Shown: positions 8,612 to 17,142, numbered from the stretch's first letter. The stretch: 64,000 nucleotides of DNA from Herbaspirillum rhizosphaerae_A (GCF_046025915.1 NZ_JAQQFR010000006.1:248001-312000); one strand, 5' to 3'. A program made the numbers and translations. The notes: a model not told the origin generated them from the letters alone.

Positions 8612-9520
8612 ATGAAACAACTCAGACTGATTGGCGCACCTACCGACATCGGCGCCGGTCGTCGTGGCGCATCGATGGGGCCAGAAGCCCTGCGGGTGGC
8701 CAATCTTCAGCAGGCTTTGCAACAGCACGGCCTCAATGTGACGGACGGCGGCGACCTGAGCGGTCCGGCCAATCCGCAACAAGGGCCTGTTGACGGTTTC
8801 CGTCATCTGGAACAAGTCGTGGCCTGGAACCGCAGTGTGCATGAGGCTGTGCACGCGACCTTGCAGCAGGGGCAGTTGCCGGTGCTATTGGGTGGTGATC
8901 ACGCGCTGGCCATCGGGTCGATTGCGGCAGTTGCGCAGTATTGCCGCGAGCAAGGCAAGAAGCTGCTGGTGTTGTGGCTGGATGCGCATGCCGACGCCAA
9001 TACCAATACCTCGACGCCGACCGGCAATATCCACGGCATGCCGGTCACCAGTTTGCTCGGCATTGGCCCTGATCAACTGACAAGCATCGGCGGCAAGGTG
9101 CCGGCGCTGCAGCCGGATGCAATTCGCCAGATCGGTATCCGCAGTGTCGATAGGGAAGAAAAGCAGCACCTGCACGAGCTTGGTTTGCGGGTCTACGACA
9201 TGCGCCATATTGACGAGCATGGCATGCGAGTAACGATGGAGCAGGCGCTGTCCGGCATCGATGCCGACACCCATTTGCACGTCAGCTTTGACATCGACTT
9301 CCTTGATCCGGCGGTGGCGCCGGGAGTGGGCACCGCCGTGCCAGGCGGGCCGACTTACCGCGAAACACAGCTTTGCATGGAGATGATTGCCGATACAGGT
9401 CGTCTCGCGTCGCTGGATGTGATGGAGCTCAATCCCGCGTGCGACGTGCGCAATCAGACGGCGGAGCTGGTTGTTGAGCTGGTAGAGAGTTTGTTTGGCA
9501 AATCGACACTTATTCGATAA
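8612..9520 (+). CDS. rocF: Arginase
   Basis: A 302-residue ureohydrolase that splits arginine into ornithine and urea. The binuclear manganese ligands are all in place: H97 in GGDH, D124/H126/D128 in DAHAD, and D227/D229 in SFDID. The pattern LDPAVAPGVGT that follows is typical of true arginases rather than agmatinases. AAGGAAACC precedes the ATG. With ocd upstream and a polar amino acid importer downstream it forms an arginine-use block. Confidence 0.95.
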   Translation: MKQLRLIGAPTDIGAGRRGASMGPEALRVANLQQALQQHGLNVTDGGDLSGPANPQQGPVDGFRHLEQVVAWNRSVHEAVHATLQQGQLPVLLGGDHALAIGSIAAVAQYCREQGKKLLVLWLDAHADANTNTSTPTGNIHGMPVTSLLGIGPDQLTSIGGKVPALQPDAIRQIGIRSVDREEKQHLHELGLRVYDMRHIDEHGMRVTMEQALSGIDADTHLHVSFDIDFLDPAVAPGVGTAVPGGPTYRETQLCMEMIADTGRLASLDVMELNPACDVRNQTAELVVELVESLFGKSTLIR

Positions 9521-9766
9521 AAAAGCGACAATTTGTCAGTTGACGGATCGAAGCATACGCCGGATCATGTCGGGTTTCGCGCGCTCGACGCGCCCGGCAT
9601 GCGCCCGGGATGACTTCCGGCAATTTGCGCAAATGCGAGTCGATGCCGACCGGAAAATCATCGTCGCAGCAAAGAATTCTGTGAGTTTCATTTTTACCAG
9701 TGCCATCGATTTGGCATGTTTCATCAACAAAAAGCTTCACTACCGCTTCACCTCAGGGAGAAAACA
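9521..9766 (+). other. Spacer between arginase and the amino acid importer
   Basis: No gene is supported in these 246 bases. A GC-rich dyad near 9578-9592 (GCGCG, CTCGA, CGCGC) with flanking GGG/CCC could be a weak terminator for arginase but lacks a T-run. The last part is AT-richer and probably holds the promoter of the importer operon. Confidence 0.4.
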
Positions 9767-10546
9767 ATGTCGTTCAAGAAATTTGTCGTGCTCGCCAGCA
9801 GCGTTCTGGCGCTGACACTGTCCGCCACTGCAGCTCAGGCAGCCGACCAGACTTACGTCGTCGGCGCCGGCGGCACTTACCGTCCATTTGAATTCGAAAC
9901 GCCGAAGAAGGAACTGGTCGGTTTCGACATTGACATCATCAAGGCTATCGCCAAGGCATCCGGCTTCCAGATCAAGCTGGTCAGCACACCATGGGAAGGC
10001 ATTTTTGCCACTCTGGGCCAAGGCGACCGCGACATCATCATCTCCGGCATCACCATCACTGAAAAGCGCGCCCAGATGGTCGACTTCTCGCTGCCATACT
10101 TCCCGGCTGAGCAAGTCATCATCACTGGTTCCGGCTCCAAAGTCGCTGCACTGGCTGACCTGAAGAAGCTGCAAGTCGGCGTGGTCAATTCAACCGCAGG
10201 CGATATCATCCTGTCCGAAGAAGTCGGCAAGTCCAGCACCGCCATCCACCGTTTCGACAATACGCCGCTGATGCTGGAAGAGTTGTATCGCGGTGGCGTT
10301 GATGCGGCCATCGGCGACGTCGGTGTGATCAAGTTCTACATCAAGAGCCATCCTGAAAAACAATTCAAGGTGGTCGGTGATGCCAAGTTCACCCGTCAAT
10401 ACTTCGGTATCGCAGTGAAAAAAGGCAACAAGGAACTGCAAGACAAGATCAATGCCGGTCTGAAGAAGATCGTTGCCGACGGCACTTACGCCAAAATCTA
10501 CAAGGAATGGTTCGACGCCAACGTGCCGACACTGCCACTCCAATAA
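9767..10546 (+). CDS. Polar amino acid ABC transporter substrate-binding protein (GlnH/ArtJ type)
   Basis: Periplasmic binding protein of 259 residues. The signal peptide of about 25 residues ends in AAQA before ADQTYVV, and the mature part has the family segments GTYRPFEF, GFDIDIIKAI and DIIISGITIT. I chose the ATG at 9767 because GGGAG lies just upstream. Glutamine, arginine/ornithine or general polar amino acids are all possible ligands; the arginase/ocd neighbours favour a basic amino acid. It is the first gene of a three-gene importer, and a hairpin after it probably limits read-through so that more binding protein is made. Confidence 0.9.
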   Translation: MSFKKFVVLASSVLALTLSATAAQAADQTYVVGAGGTYRPFEFETPKKELVGFDIDIIKAIAKASGFQIKLVSTPWEGIFATLGQGDRDIIISGITITEKRAQMVDFSLPYFPAEQVIITGSGSKVAALADLKKLQVGVVNSTAGDIILSEEVGKSSTAIHRFDNTPLMLEELYRGGVDAAIGDVGVIKFYIKSHPEKQFKVVGDAKFTRQYFGIAVKKGNKELQDKINAGLKKIVADGTYAKIYKEWFDANVPTLPLQ

Positions 10547-10579
10547 GCTGACAATCCGCACTTAAGTACGTTTTCCCCA

Positions 10580-10616
10580 TGCCCACGTTCTCTCTGTAGA
10601 CCGTGGGCAGATTTTT
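10580..10616 (+). terminator. Intra-operon attenuating hairpin
   Basis: An inverted repeat TGCCCACG (10580-10587) and CGTGGGCA (10602-10609) is followed by GATTTTT. It lies between the binding-protein gene and the permease gene and is a likely partial terminator that uncouples their expression levels. Confidence 0.7.
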
Positions 10617-10631
10617 ACCCGGATTGCATTC

Positions 10632-11384
10632 ATGAATTCTTTCTTTCAATGGGAAATCATCGGCGAGTACCTGCCCCTGTTTGTCGAGGGCACGTGGATG
10701 ACCATCAAGGTCGCGTTTATTTGCGTGATCTCCGGCACTTGCTGGGGCCTGGCGTTGGGCGTCGGTCGGCTGGCTGAAGCACGCCACGGTTTCTGGAAAT
10801 ATTTCCTGCGTTACGCGGTGCAGTTACCGGTGCGTTTTTACGTCAGTTTCCTGCGCGGTACACCGTTGTTCGTGCAGATCCTCTTGATCCATTTCGCGCT
10901 GATGCCGATGCTGATCAATCCGAGCGGCGGCCTGATTCTGAGCGGCGATATCGCGCGTGAAATCCGCTCGCAATATGGCGCGTTTGCCTCTGCGGTGCTG
11001 GCCATTACGCTGAACTCGGGCGCGTATGTGTCGGAGATTTTTCGCGCCGGCATCCAGTCAATTGATCGCGGGCAGAGTGAAGCGTCGCGCTCGCTCGGCA
11101 TGACCTACATGCAGACGCTGCGCAAGGTGGTGTTGCCGCAGGCGTTCCGCCGCATGCTGCCGCCACTGGGCAATAACGCGATCGCCATCGTCAAGGATTC
11201 GTCGCTGGCCTCGGCCATCGGCCTGGCGGAACTGGCATATGCCGCACGCACGGTCTCCGGCGCGTATGCGCGTTACTGGGAACCGTACCTGACGATTTCA
11301 TTGGTCTACTGGGCGATTACCTTGCTGCTGTCGGCATTTGTCCGTCACCTCGAAACCCGCTACGGCAAAGGAGATGCACGATGA
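10632..11384 (+). CDS. Polar amino acid ABC transporter permease (HisMQ family)
   Basis: Inner-membrane permease of 250 residues with about five hydrophobic segments. The EAA-type loop SEASRSLGMTYMQTLRKVVLP is characteristic of the His/Glu/Gln/Arg/opine permease family. Only one permease gene is present, so the channel is probably a homodimer. It overlaps the ATPase gene by four bases (ATGA). It serves the binding protein at 9767. Confidence 0.92.
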   Translation: MNSFFQWEIIGEYLPLFVEGTWMTIKVAFICVISGTCWGLALGVGRLAEARHGFWKYFLRYAVQLPVRFYVSFLRGTPLFVQILLIHFALMPMLINPSGGLILSGDIAREIRSQYGAFASAVLAITLNSGAYVSEIFRAGIQSIDRGQSEASRSLGMTYMQTLRKVVLPQAFRRMLPPLGNNAIAIVKDSSLASAIGLAELAYAARTVSGAYARYWEPYLTISLVYWAITLLLSAFVRHLETRYGKGDAR

Positions 11385-12103
11385 TCAGCGTCAAGCAATT
11401 GCAAAAGCAGTACGGCCAAGCGCATATCCTGCGCGGCATCGACTGCGAGATCAAAGAGAGCGAAGTGGTGTGCGTGATCGGCCCTTCTGGCTCCGGCAAG
11501 AGCACCTTCCTGCGTTGCCTCAATGGCCTGGAAGAAGCGACTGACGGCGAGATCTTCATCGACGGCGTCAAGGTCAACGATCCCAAGGTCGATCTGAATA
11601 CGCTGCGCGCCAGCCTGGGTATGGTGTTCCAGCGCTTCAACCTGTTCCCGCACATGTCGGTGCTGGAAAACCTGATCATGGCGCCGATGCAAGTGAAGAA
11701 GTTATCGCGCCGTGAAGCAGTGCTGGTGGCGGAGAAGCTGCTGCAGAAAGTCGGCTTGCTGGACAAGATCGACGCCTTCCCGAATCAGCTGTCGGGCGGC
11801 CAGCAACAGCGTGTGGCGATTGCTCGCGCGCTGGCGATGGAGCCGAAGGTCATGTTGTTCGACGAACCGACTTCCGCACTCGATCCTGAGCTGGTAGGCG
11901 AAGTCTTGACCGTGATGAAGACGCTGGCCGAAGAAGGCATGACCATGGTCGTGGTCACGCACGAGATGGGTTTTGCGCGCGAAGTGTCAGATCGTGTGCT
12001 GTTCATTGATCAGGGCGTGATCATGGAAGAGGGCCCGCCGCAGCAAGTGTTGGGTGAGCCGAAGAATGACCGTACCCGCGATTTCCTGCGCAAGGTGTTA
12101 TAA
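11381..12103 (+). CDS. Polar amino acid ABC transporter ATP-binding protein (GlnQ type)
   Basis: A 240-residue ABC ATPase. Walker A GPSGSGKST is at 34-42, signature LSGGQ at 137-141, and Walker B VMLFDEP at 157-163. The length and the LSGGQQQRVAIARAL stretch are typical of GlnQ/HisP/ArtP. It overlaps the permease start by four bases and closes the operon; a palindromic repeat and a bidirectional terminator follow. Confidence 0.94.
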   Translation: MISVKQLQKQYGQAHILRGIDCEIKESEVVCVIGPSGSGKSTFLRCLNGLEEATDGEIFIDGVKVNDPKVDLNTLRASLGMVFQRFNLFPHMSVLENLIMAPMQVKKLSRREAVLVAEKLLQKVGLLDKIDAFPNQLSGGQQQRVAIARALAMEPKVMLFDEPTSALDPELVGEVLTVMKTLAEEGMTMVVVTHEMGFAREVSDRVLFIDQGVIMEEGPPQQVLGEPKNDRTRDFLRKVL

Positions 12104-12120
12104 CGCCAGGCGCATCCGCC

Positions 12121-12224
12121 GTCGTCCTGACGAAAGTCGGGACCCAGCGTCTTTGTAGTTGTTGGCTTATGCGCTCTTTGCCTGCACTGTCACGACACTG
12201 GATCCCAGCGTTCGCTGGGACGAC
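12121..12224. repeat. Dispersed palindromic repeat, copy 1
   Basis: A 104-base element bounded by GTCGTCC and GGACGAC. Inside the left end is a hairpin-forming TCCTGACGAAAGTCGGGA and inside the right end TCCCAGCGTTCGCTGGGA, with CCAGCGTC and GACACTGG as an inner inverted pair. Two more copies lie at 40288-40366 and 44404-44482. This layout of two hairpins within a larger inverted repeat resembles REP/BIME-like intergenic elements. Its middle is about 25 bases longer than in the other copies. Confidence 0.8.
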
Positions 12225-12257
12225 GGCTGATGTTGATGAGACTATCGCGTCATCTAT

Positions 12258-12298
12258 AAAAAACCGCCATTGCACGCAAATGCAATGGCGGTTTTTTT
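12258..12298. terminator. Bidirectional terminator between amino acid importer and pyrD
   Basis: A 14-bp stem (AAACCGCCATTGCA and TGCAATGGCGGTTT) with a 6-base loop, A-run on the left and T-run on the right. It can stop transcription both from the importer operon and from pyrD on the opposite strand. Confidence 0.93.
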
Positions 12299-12327
12299 AC
12301 GTCAGTTGATTCGATCAGTTCGACCGC

Positions 12328-13362
12328 TTAGCGCAGTGCGTCCGCACATTCCTTGACCAGTGCGGGGCCGCGATAGATCAGACCGGAATACAACTGCACG
12401 AGCGACGCGCCGGCTTGCATCTTGGCCTTGGCGTTGCTGCCGCTGAGGATGCCGCCCACGCCGATGATCGGCAGCGCATCGCCCAGTTCTGCCTTGAGAC
12501 CGCGCACTACCTGATTCGACAACTCAAACACTGGTGCACCCGACAGGCCGCCGGCTTCTTCGCCATGCTGCAAGCCTTTGACGGCATCGCGCGTGATGGT
12601 GGTGTTGGTGGCGATGACGCCGTCGAGCTTGTGACGCAGCAGCGCGTCGGCGATGTTCTTGATCTGTTCCGCGTCGATGTCCGGTGCAATCTTCAATGCG
12701 ACCGGGACATAGCGCTTGTGCTTGTCGGCCAGGCGCAACTGGGCTTCCTTGAGTTGCGACAGCAGGGCGTCCAGCTCGGAGGCACCTTGCAGCTGGCGCA
12801 GGTTCTTGGTGTTGGGTGAGGAGATGTTGACGGTCACATAGCTGGCGTAGGGATAGACTTTTTCGAGGCAGTGCAGGTAATCGTCGGCGGCGCGTTCGAT
12901 CGGGGTGTCGGCGTTCTTGCCGATGTTCAGGCCCAGCACGCCTTGCTTGCCCTGATAGAAGCGCGAGCCTTGTACGTTGGCGACGAAAGCGTCGACGCCG
13001 CCATTGTTGAAGCCCATGCGGTTGATGATCGCATGTGCGGCCGGCAGGCGGAACATGCGCGGCTTCGGATTGCCCGGCTGCGCGCGCGGTGTGACCGTAC
13101 CGATTTCAATTGAGCCGAAGCCGAGCGCGGCCAGACCGTCGATGTATGAACCGTCCTTGTCCAGGCCGGCGGCCAGACCGACCGGATTGGGGAAGGAAAT
13201 GCCCATCACGGTACGCGGATCGGCGGCAGGTTTGCTGATGAAGCCGGTCAGGCCGAGCGCAGCAGCGCGGCGCAGGGCGGGCAAGGTCAGGTGGTGAGCG
13301 GATTCTGCGTCGAGGGAGAACAGCAGCGGACGGGCAAGGGCGTAGAGGAATTTATCGGACAC
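12328..13362 (-). CDS. pyrD: Dihydroorotate dehydrogenase (quinone), class 2
   Basis: A 344-residue FMN enzyme that oxidises dihydroorotate to orotate in pyrimidine synthesis and passes electrons to quinones. The N-terminal helical membrane-binding region (KFLYALARPLLFSLDAESAHHL) marks class 2. NISSPNTKNLRQLQG, VALKIAPDI and GVGGILSG are core FMN and substrate segments. The start is GTG with no strong ribosome binding site. It is the last gene of a minus-strand run: Nudix, aat, bpt, pyrD. Confidence 0.96.
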   Translation of the reverse strand: MSDKFLYALARPLLFSLDAESAHHLTLPALRRAAALGLTGFISKPAADPRTVMGISFPNPVGLAAGLDKDGSYIDGLAALGFGSIEIGTVTPRAQPGNPKPRMFRLPAAHAIINRMGFNNGGVDAFVANVQGSRFYQGKQGVLGLNIGKNADTPIERAADDYLHCLEKVYPYASYVTVNISSPNTKNLRQLQGASELDALLSQLKEAQLRLADKHKRYVPVALKIAPDIDAEQIKNIADALLRHKLDGVIATNTTITRDAVKGLQHGEEAGGLSGAPVFELSNQVVRGLKAELGDALPIIGVGGILSGSNAKAKMQAGASLVQLYSGLIYRGPALVKECADALR

Positions 13363-13464
13363 GATGGGTCGGCTAGAGGGAAAAGTGCCGCTATTTTAAC
13401 GTGTCCGGAGTGGTTTTCCGCTGAAAATGGGCGCAGCAAGATGGTCGCAGCATTGATTCCGGGA

Positions 13465-14190
13465 TCAGGGTAATTCACCCCAATTGCCGTTCTGCAATGC
13501 TTCCAGCGGCCTGAAGTTGGTTTTGTACGCCATCTTGGCGCTTTCCTTGATCCAATAGCCCAGATAGACGTAGGGAATGCCCAGTTGGCGGGCTTGTTCG
13601 ATCTGCCACAGGACGTTGTAGGTGCCGTAGGAAGAGCCTTCGACATCCGGATCGTAGAAGGTATAGACCGACGACAATCCGTCATCGAGCACGTCAATGA
13701 TACTGACCATGCGCAGCGTACCGCCGGGTTCGCGGAACTCCACCAGACGTGTATTGACCTTGCTTTGCAGCAGGAACTGCGCGTACTGGTCGCGGCTGTC
13801 CTGGTCCATGCCGCCACCGGCGTGGCGCACTGACTGGTAGCGCAGGTAAAGCTCGTAGTGTTCGTAGGCGTAGGTCAGGTTGGTGACCAGCGTCACCAAT
13901 TGTTGATTCTTAGTCCAGGCACGGCGCTGGCTGCGATTGGGGATAAATTCTGCCGTCTTGATGCGCACCGGCGTACAGGCCTGGCACCCGTCGCAATAGG
14001 GGCGGTAGGTAAAGATGCCGCTGCGCCGAAAACCGGTCTTGACCAGTTCGGAGTAGACATCGGCGTTAATCAGATGAGAAGGCGTGGCGACTTGCGAGCG
14101 GGCTTGCTGATTATCGAGGTAGCTGCATGGATAAGGAGCCGTCGCATAAAACTGCAACGTGGAAAACGGCAGGTCTTTAAGGTGCGTCAT
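13465..14190 (-). CDS. bpt: Aspartate/glutamate leucyltransferase (bacterial Ate1-like)
   Basis: A 241-residue arginyl-transferase-like protein. Bpt enzymes attach leucine from Leu-tRNA to N-terminal Asp or Glu, making them substrates of the ClpS/ClpAP N-degron route. The cysteine-rich YCDGCQACTPVRI segment and LYLRYQSVRH are typical. I chose the ATG at 14190, preceded by AGGAC; a longer frame to 14250 adds non-conserved residues. It lies directly downstream of aat on the same strand, so the two N-degron transferases are together. Confidence 0.93.
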   Translation of the reverse strand: MTHLKDLPFSTLQFYATAPYPCSYLDNQQARSQVATPSHLINADVYSELVKTGFRRSGIFTYRPYCDGCQACTPVRIKTAEFIPNRSQRRAWTKNQQLVTLVTNLTYAYEHYELYLRYQSVRHAGGGMDQDSRDQYAQFLLQSKVNTRLVEFREPGGTLRMVSIIDVLDDGLSSVYTFYDPDVEGSSYGTYNVLWQIEQARQLGIPYVYLGYWIKESAKMAYKTNFRPLEALQNGNWGELP

Positions 14191-14346
14191 GTGCGTCCTG
14201 TGGTGTCCTGTACTGCAGTCGCCGGCATCAATTCGCTGTGCTTGCCGCAATAGTGTCGGTGTAACAAATTCGTCATGATTACCAGTAATTTACACTACTT
14301 TTTCGAACCAGTAACTGCGTCTGCCGAATGGGTTTTTACGCAACAT

Positions 14347-15069
14347 TTACGGCTTGGTGAACAGATCCAACGGATGCCAGAAGGTGATCTGCGGCGCTTC
14401 GATGGCCTGGCGCAAATGCTTGAGGAATTCCTGGCGGTGGATCGGTGCCGCGCCCAGTGAGGCCAGATGCGGGGTTTCCTGTTGGCAGTCGATCATCTGC
14501 ACGCCATGCTGGCGCAGAAAATGCACCAGATACGCCAGCGCAACTTTGGATGCATCGGTTACGCGTGCAAACATCGATTCGCCATAGAACATCTGTCCGA
14601 TGGATACGCCATACGCACCGCCCACCAGCTTGCCGTCCAGCCAGACTTCGGATGAATGCGCATAACCGGCCCGATGCAGCCCGCAATAGCCGTCAACGAT
14701 ATCTTTCGAAATCCAGGTGCCGGCATCGTCCTTGCGCGGCGCAGCGCAGGCACGCATCACTTCACGGAAAGCCGAGTCGAAGCGTATCTCCCAGCGGGCG
14801 TCGGTATGACGGCTGCGTTCGATCTTGCGCAGGGTTTTTTTGAGGCTATCGGAAATGATGAAGCGGTCGGTGTACAGCACCATGCGCGGATCGGTGCTCC
14901 ACCACAGGATGGGCTGACCTTCTGAGAACCAGGGAAAGATGCCGTGGCGATAGGCATTGAGCAGACGTTGCGGCGATAAATCGGCGCCTGCGGCCAGCAA
15001 GCCGGCCGGCTCAGTCAGCGCCTTGGAGACATCCGGGAAGGGAGAATCGACATCCAGCCAGGAAATCAT
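14347..15069 (-). CDS. aat: Leucyl/phenylalanyl-tRNA--protein transferase
   Basis: A 240-residue GNAT-fold enzyme that attaches Leu or Phe to N-terminal Arg or Lys of proteins, targeting them for ClpAP degradation. PWFSEGQPILWWSTDPRMVL near residue 50 and DGYCGLHRAGYAHSSEVW are diagnostic of Aat. It starts ten bases after the Nudix gene stop, indicating an operon, and is followed by bpt 156 bases later. Confidence 0.96.
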   Translation of the reverse strand: MISWLDVDSPFPDVSKALTEPAGLLAAGADLSPQRLLNAYRHGIFPWFSEGQPILWWSTDPRMVLYTDRFIISDSLKKTLRKIERSRHTDARWEIRFDSAFREVMRACAAPRKDDAGTWISKDIVDGYCGLHRAGYAHSSEVWLDGKLVGGAYGVSIGQMFYGESMFARVTDASKVALAYLVHFLRQHGVQMIDCQQETPHLASLGAAPIHRQEFLKHLRQAIEAPQITFWHPLDLFTKP

Positions 15070-15079
15070 GGGTGGTTCT

Positions 15080-15655
15080 TCAGTCTGGTTGCATCATGCG
15101 TTTGCGGATATCGTCGGTATGCAGGCCGAAACTGCCGTCGCCGGTCTTCACCTTGGCCAGATCCGCAAAGTAGGAACGCAGTGTGTATTCGACGGTAGGG
15201 AAGGCAATCTCCGACCAGGGGATTTCTTCTTCCTTGAACATGGCAACTTCGAGACTCTCGGTGCCGGCGGCGTAATCAAGGTCGAGTAGCTCAGCCAGGT
15301 AAAAGAGATGCACCTGGTGCACATGTGGAACATTGATGAGCGAGAACAGCGGGCCGAGCTTGATGTGCGCACCGGCTTCTTCTTCGGTCTCGCGCGTGGC
15401 GGCGTCGGTGGTGGTTTCGCCGTTTTCCATGAAGCCGGCTGGCAGCGTCCAGTAACCGTGACGCGGCTCGATGGCGCGGCGGCACAGCAGCACGCTCAAT
15501 TTACCGTCGCGTTCCCAGACTGGGATCGAACCGACCACCATCTTCGGATTTTGATAATGAATGGCACCGCAATTGCCGCACACGAAGCGCGGGCGATTGT
15601 CATCAGGAGGAATCTGCAGAGAGACCGGATGAGCGCATTCAGAACAAAATTTCAT
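15080..15655 (-). CDS. Nudix hydrolase with N-terminal zinc ribbon
   Basis: A 191-residue protein. Cysteines in MKFCSEC and FVCGNCG form a zinc ribbon, and the Nudix box appears as GFMENGETTTDAATRETEEE plus AGA. This arrangement resembles NudC-like hydrolases that act on NADH or ADP-ribose, but it is shorter than NudC, so the substrate is uncertain. It heads the run with aat, bpt and pyrD. The link between Nudix activity and the protein-tagging enzymes is probably only one of shared transcription. Confidence 0.88.
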   Translation of the reverse strand: MKFCSECAHPVSLQIPPDDNRPRFVCGNCGAIHYQNPKMVVGSIPVWERDGKLSVLLCRRAIEPRHGYWTLPAGFMENGETTTDAATRETEEEAGAHIKLGPLFSLINVPHVHQVHLFYLAELLDLDYAAGTESLEVAMFKEEEIPWSEIAFPTVEYTLRSYFADLAKVKTGDGSFGLHTDDIRKRMMQPD

Positions 15656-15872
15656 AAAAGACGATCGACGTGTTTTTGTAGAAATGGTCGACGGCGATCA
15701 GGCGCCATCGCGTGATAGATGATTCATGGCAAAGTGCGGGTAGAAGTGTATCACTGTCGTCTGTAGGGATACTCTTTTATCGTCGGCGGTGCGCGCGGCC
15801 GCGTTGCTACAGCTCAGTGCGTCCGCGTGGTGCGGATAAAAGCAGAGTAGGGAAAGAATTCCAGTAATAGGT

Positions 15873-15901
15873 TTGCATAGTTCGCGAATATGTCATATAA
15901 T
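15873..15901 (+). promoter_or_regulatory. Sigma-70 promoter of the initiator tRNA
   Basis: TTGCAT (15873-15878) and a perfect TATAAT (15896-15901) are separated by 17 bases. The mature tRNA begins 13 bases after the -10 box, so transcription would start a few bases before the tRNA. It is among the best promoter matches in the window. Confidence 0.88.
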
Positions 15902-15914
15902 CTTTTTCTTCAGA

Positions 15915-15991
<77 letters not shown>

Positions 15992-16000
15992 AACATGTTG

Positions 16001-16037
16001 AAAACCGTTGATAGCTTTTGGCTCTCAGCGGTTTTTT
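16001..16037 (+). terminator. Terminator of the initiator tRNA
   Basis: An imperfect stem pairs AAAACCGTTGA with TCAGCGGTTTT and ends in a T-run, ten bases after the tRNA CCA end. Confidence 0.78.
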
Positions 16038-16093
16038 GCATTTCACGGCATCATTTTTATGATGCGCGTCGCCGTCTTACTATCGACAGCAAT

Positions 16094-16121
16094 AAAAAAG
16101 CCACGCGAACGTGGCTTTTTT
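16094..16121. terminator. Bidirectional terminator
   Basis: AAAAAAGCCACG, loop CGAA, CGTGGCTTTTTT: a strong symmetrical hairpin with A-run and T-run. It lies just beyond the 3' end of the small minus-strand gene at 16152-16367 and probably ends its transcript. Confidence 0.88.
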
Positions 16122-16151
16122 ACTTTCCGGCGAAAACAACTCACTGAAGAC

Positions 16152-16367
16152 TTAACTGCTGACCTTGGTGCCGTCGGCGTTTTGAGCAACTGCCGTGACG
16201 GAGCTCGAATTGCCTTGTTTTGTCGCAGTGTTGGTATCGGTCTTGATATCGCCGGCAGTACTGGCCATGACCTTGGCAAAGTCTACGGTCGATGGTTTGC
16301 GTTTGGCAGCTTGTTGCGCGTGAGCAGCTGTCGCTGCATTGGAAGAAGAAACGGTATTGATCGTCAT
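16152..16367 (-). CDS. Small Ser/Thr/Ala-rich protein of unknown function
   Basis: A 71-residue low-complexity protein beginning MTINTVSSSNAATAAHAQ, with a short charged segment (KRKPSTVDFAKVMAST) in the middle. No signal peptide or membrane span is visible. AGAGGGG precedes the ATG and a strong terminator follows the stop, which supports a real short transcript. The Ser/Thr/Ala-rich ends recall small unstructured substrates, but I do not recognise the family. Two overlapping frames lack these signals. Confidence 0.55.
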   Translation of the reverse strand: MTINTVSSSNAATAAHAQQAAKRKPSTVDFAKVMASTAGDIKTDTNTATKQGNSSSVTAVAQNADGTKVSS

Positions 16368-16532
16368 GGTGCACCCCTCTGATGAAGAAACGAATTCTGT
16401 AGTGTCGATCCAGCGAGGCCAGTATAGGCGAGGAAGACGGCTCGTCTCATGACGTGCGGAATAACTTACACAGCTTTACGTTTATGGCCGGGCAGCTTCT
16501 CTTCTTAACAAACGCAAAGAAGGCTAGCGTAT

Positions 16533-16958
16533 TCAGCCGAGGCGGGCGAGGGGATGCCGATGGGTGTTGCGAAAACTGTTGTGCGTGCCGAGCTTGTGTG
16601 TCGCCGGTGGCATGTATTGTTTAGGGGACGATGGCAGGGCAAGTTCTTCCGGTTCATCACGCATCTGTTGCATTTCCTGATACGCGATTTGTGCTGCCAG
16701 GCGATAGGCGGGTGATTCACGGCGTCGTTGCGCGACAGCCAGTTCCAGCATTTCAAGAGAGGCGCGCTGCGCTTCCTTGCGATGGGCAGGACTGTGGCTG
16801 GCAACTTTCTGTGCTGGCGCTGTCATGGTTGTCGCTGTCGTAGTGGTTGCCGGTAAGCTTGGCGTGGTGAGCCGATTGCTGCTTTGGCCGGGGCGCGTCA
16901 GCCATGCCAGCAGAACGGGCAATAGCAGGACAGGCCAGATGAGAAAGACAATTTGCAT
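16533..16958 (-). CDS. Small membrane-anchored protein of unknown function
   Basis: A 141-residue product with one N-terminal hydrophobic segment (about residues 2-20, FLIWPVLLLPVLLAWL), a Thr/Ala/Pro linker, then a charged helix-forming region (about 57-105) and a basic tail. The family is not recognised. No good ribosome binding site precedes the ATG and competing frames overlap, so the call rests mainly on the sensible protein architecture. Confidence 0.45.
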   Translation of the reverse strand: MQIVFLIWPVLLLPVLLAWLTRPGQSSNRLTTPSLPATTTTATTMTAPAQKVASHSPAHRKEAQRASLEMLELAVAQRRRESPAYRLAAQIAYQEMQQMRDEPEELALPSSPKQYMPPATHKLGTHNSFRNTHRHPLARLG

Positions 16959-17041
16959 GGGACATCGCTAGTGGATTCGGATGCCTTGCATTGTGGAGAA
17001 TTCGGCTCGTTCGACATATAGGAAAAGTCTTAAAGTGCCGA

Positions 17042-17092
17042 CAGCTGTGGGAATTGGCTGTGGGAAAGCAGCTATGAGAAACTAGCTATTTG
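17042..17092. repeat. Short imperfect tandem repeat upstream of the chorismate mutase gene
   Basis: Three to four imperfect units of about 14-16 bases follow one another: CTGTGGGAATTGG, CTGTGGGAAAGCAG, CTATGAGAAACTAG, then CTATTTGG. The run lies about 50 bases before the chorismate mutase start, so it could be part of its promoter region. Confidence 0.5.
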
Positions 17093-17142
17093 GTCATGTA
17101 GCACAAGAATAACGATGCAGAGCAAAACATATCGACAGCTAA

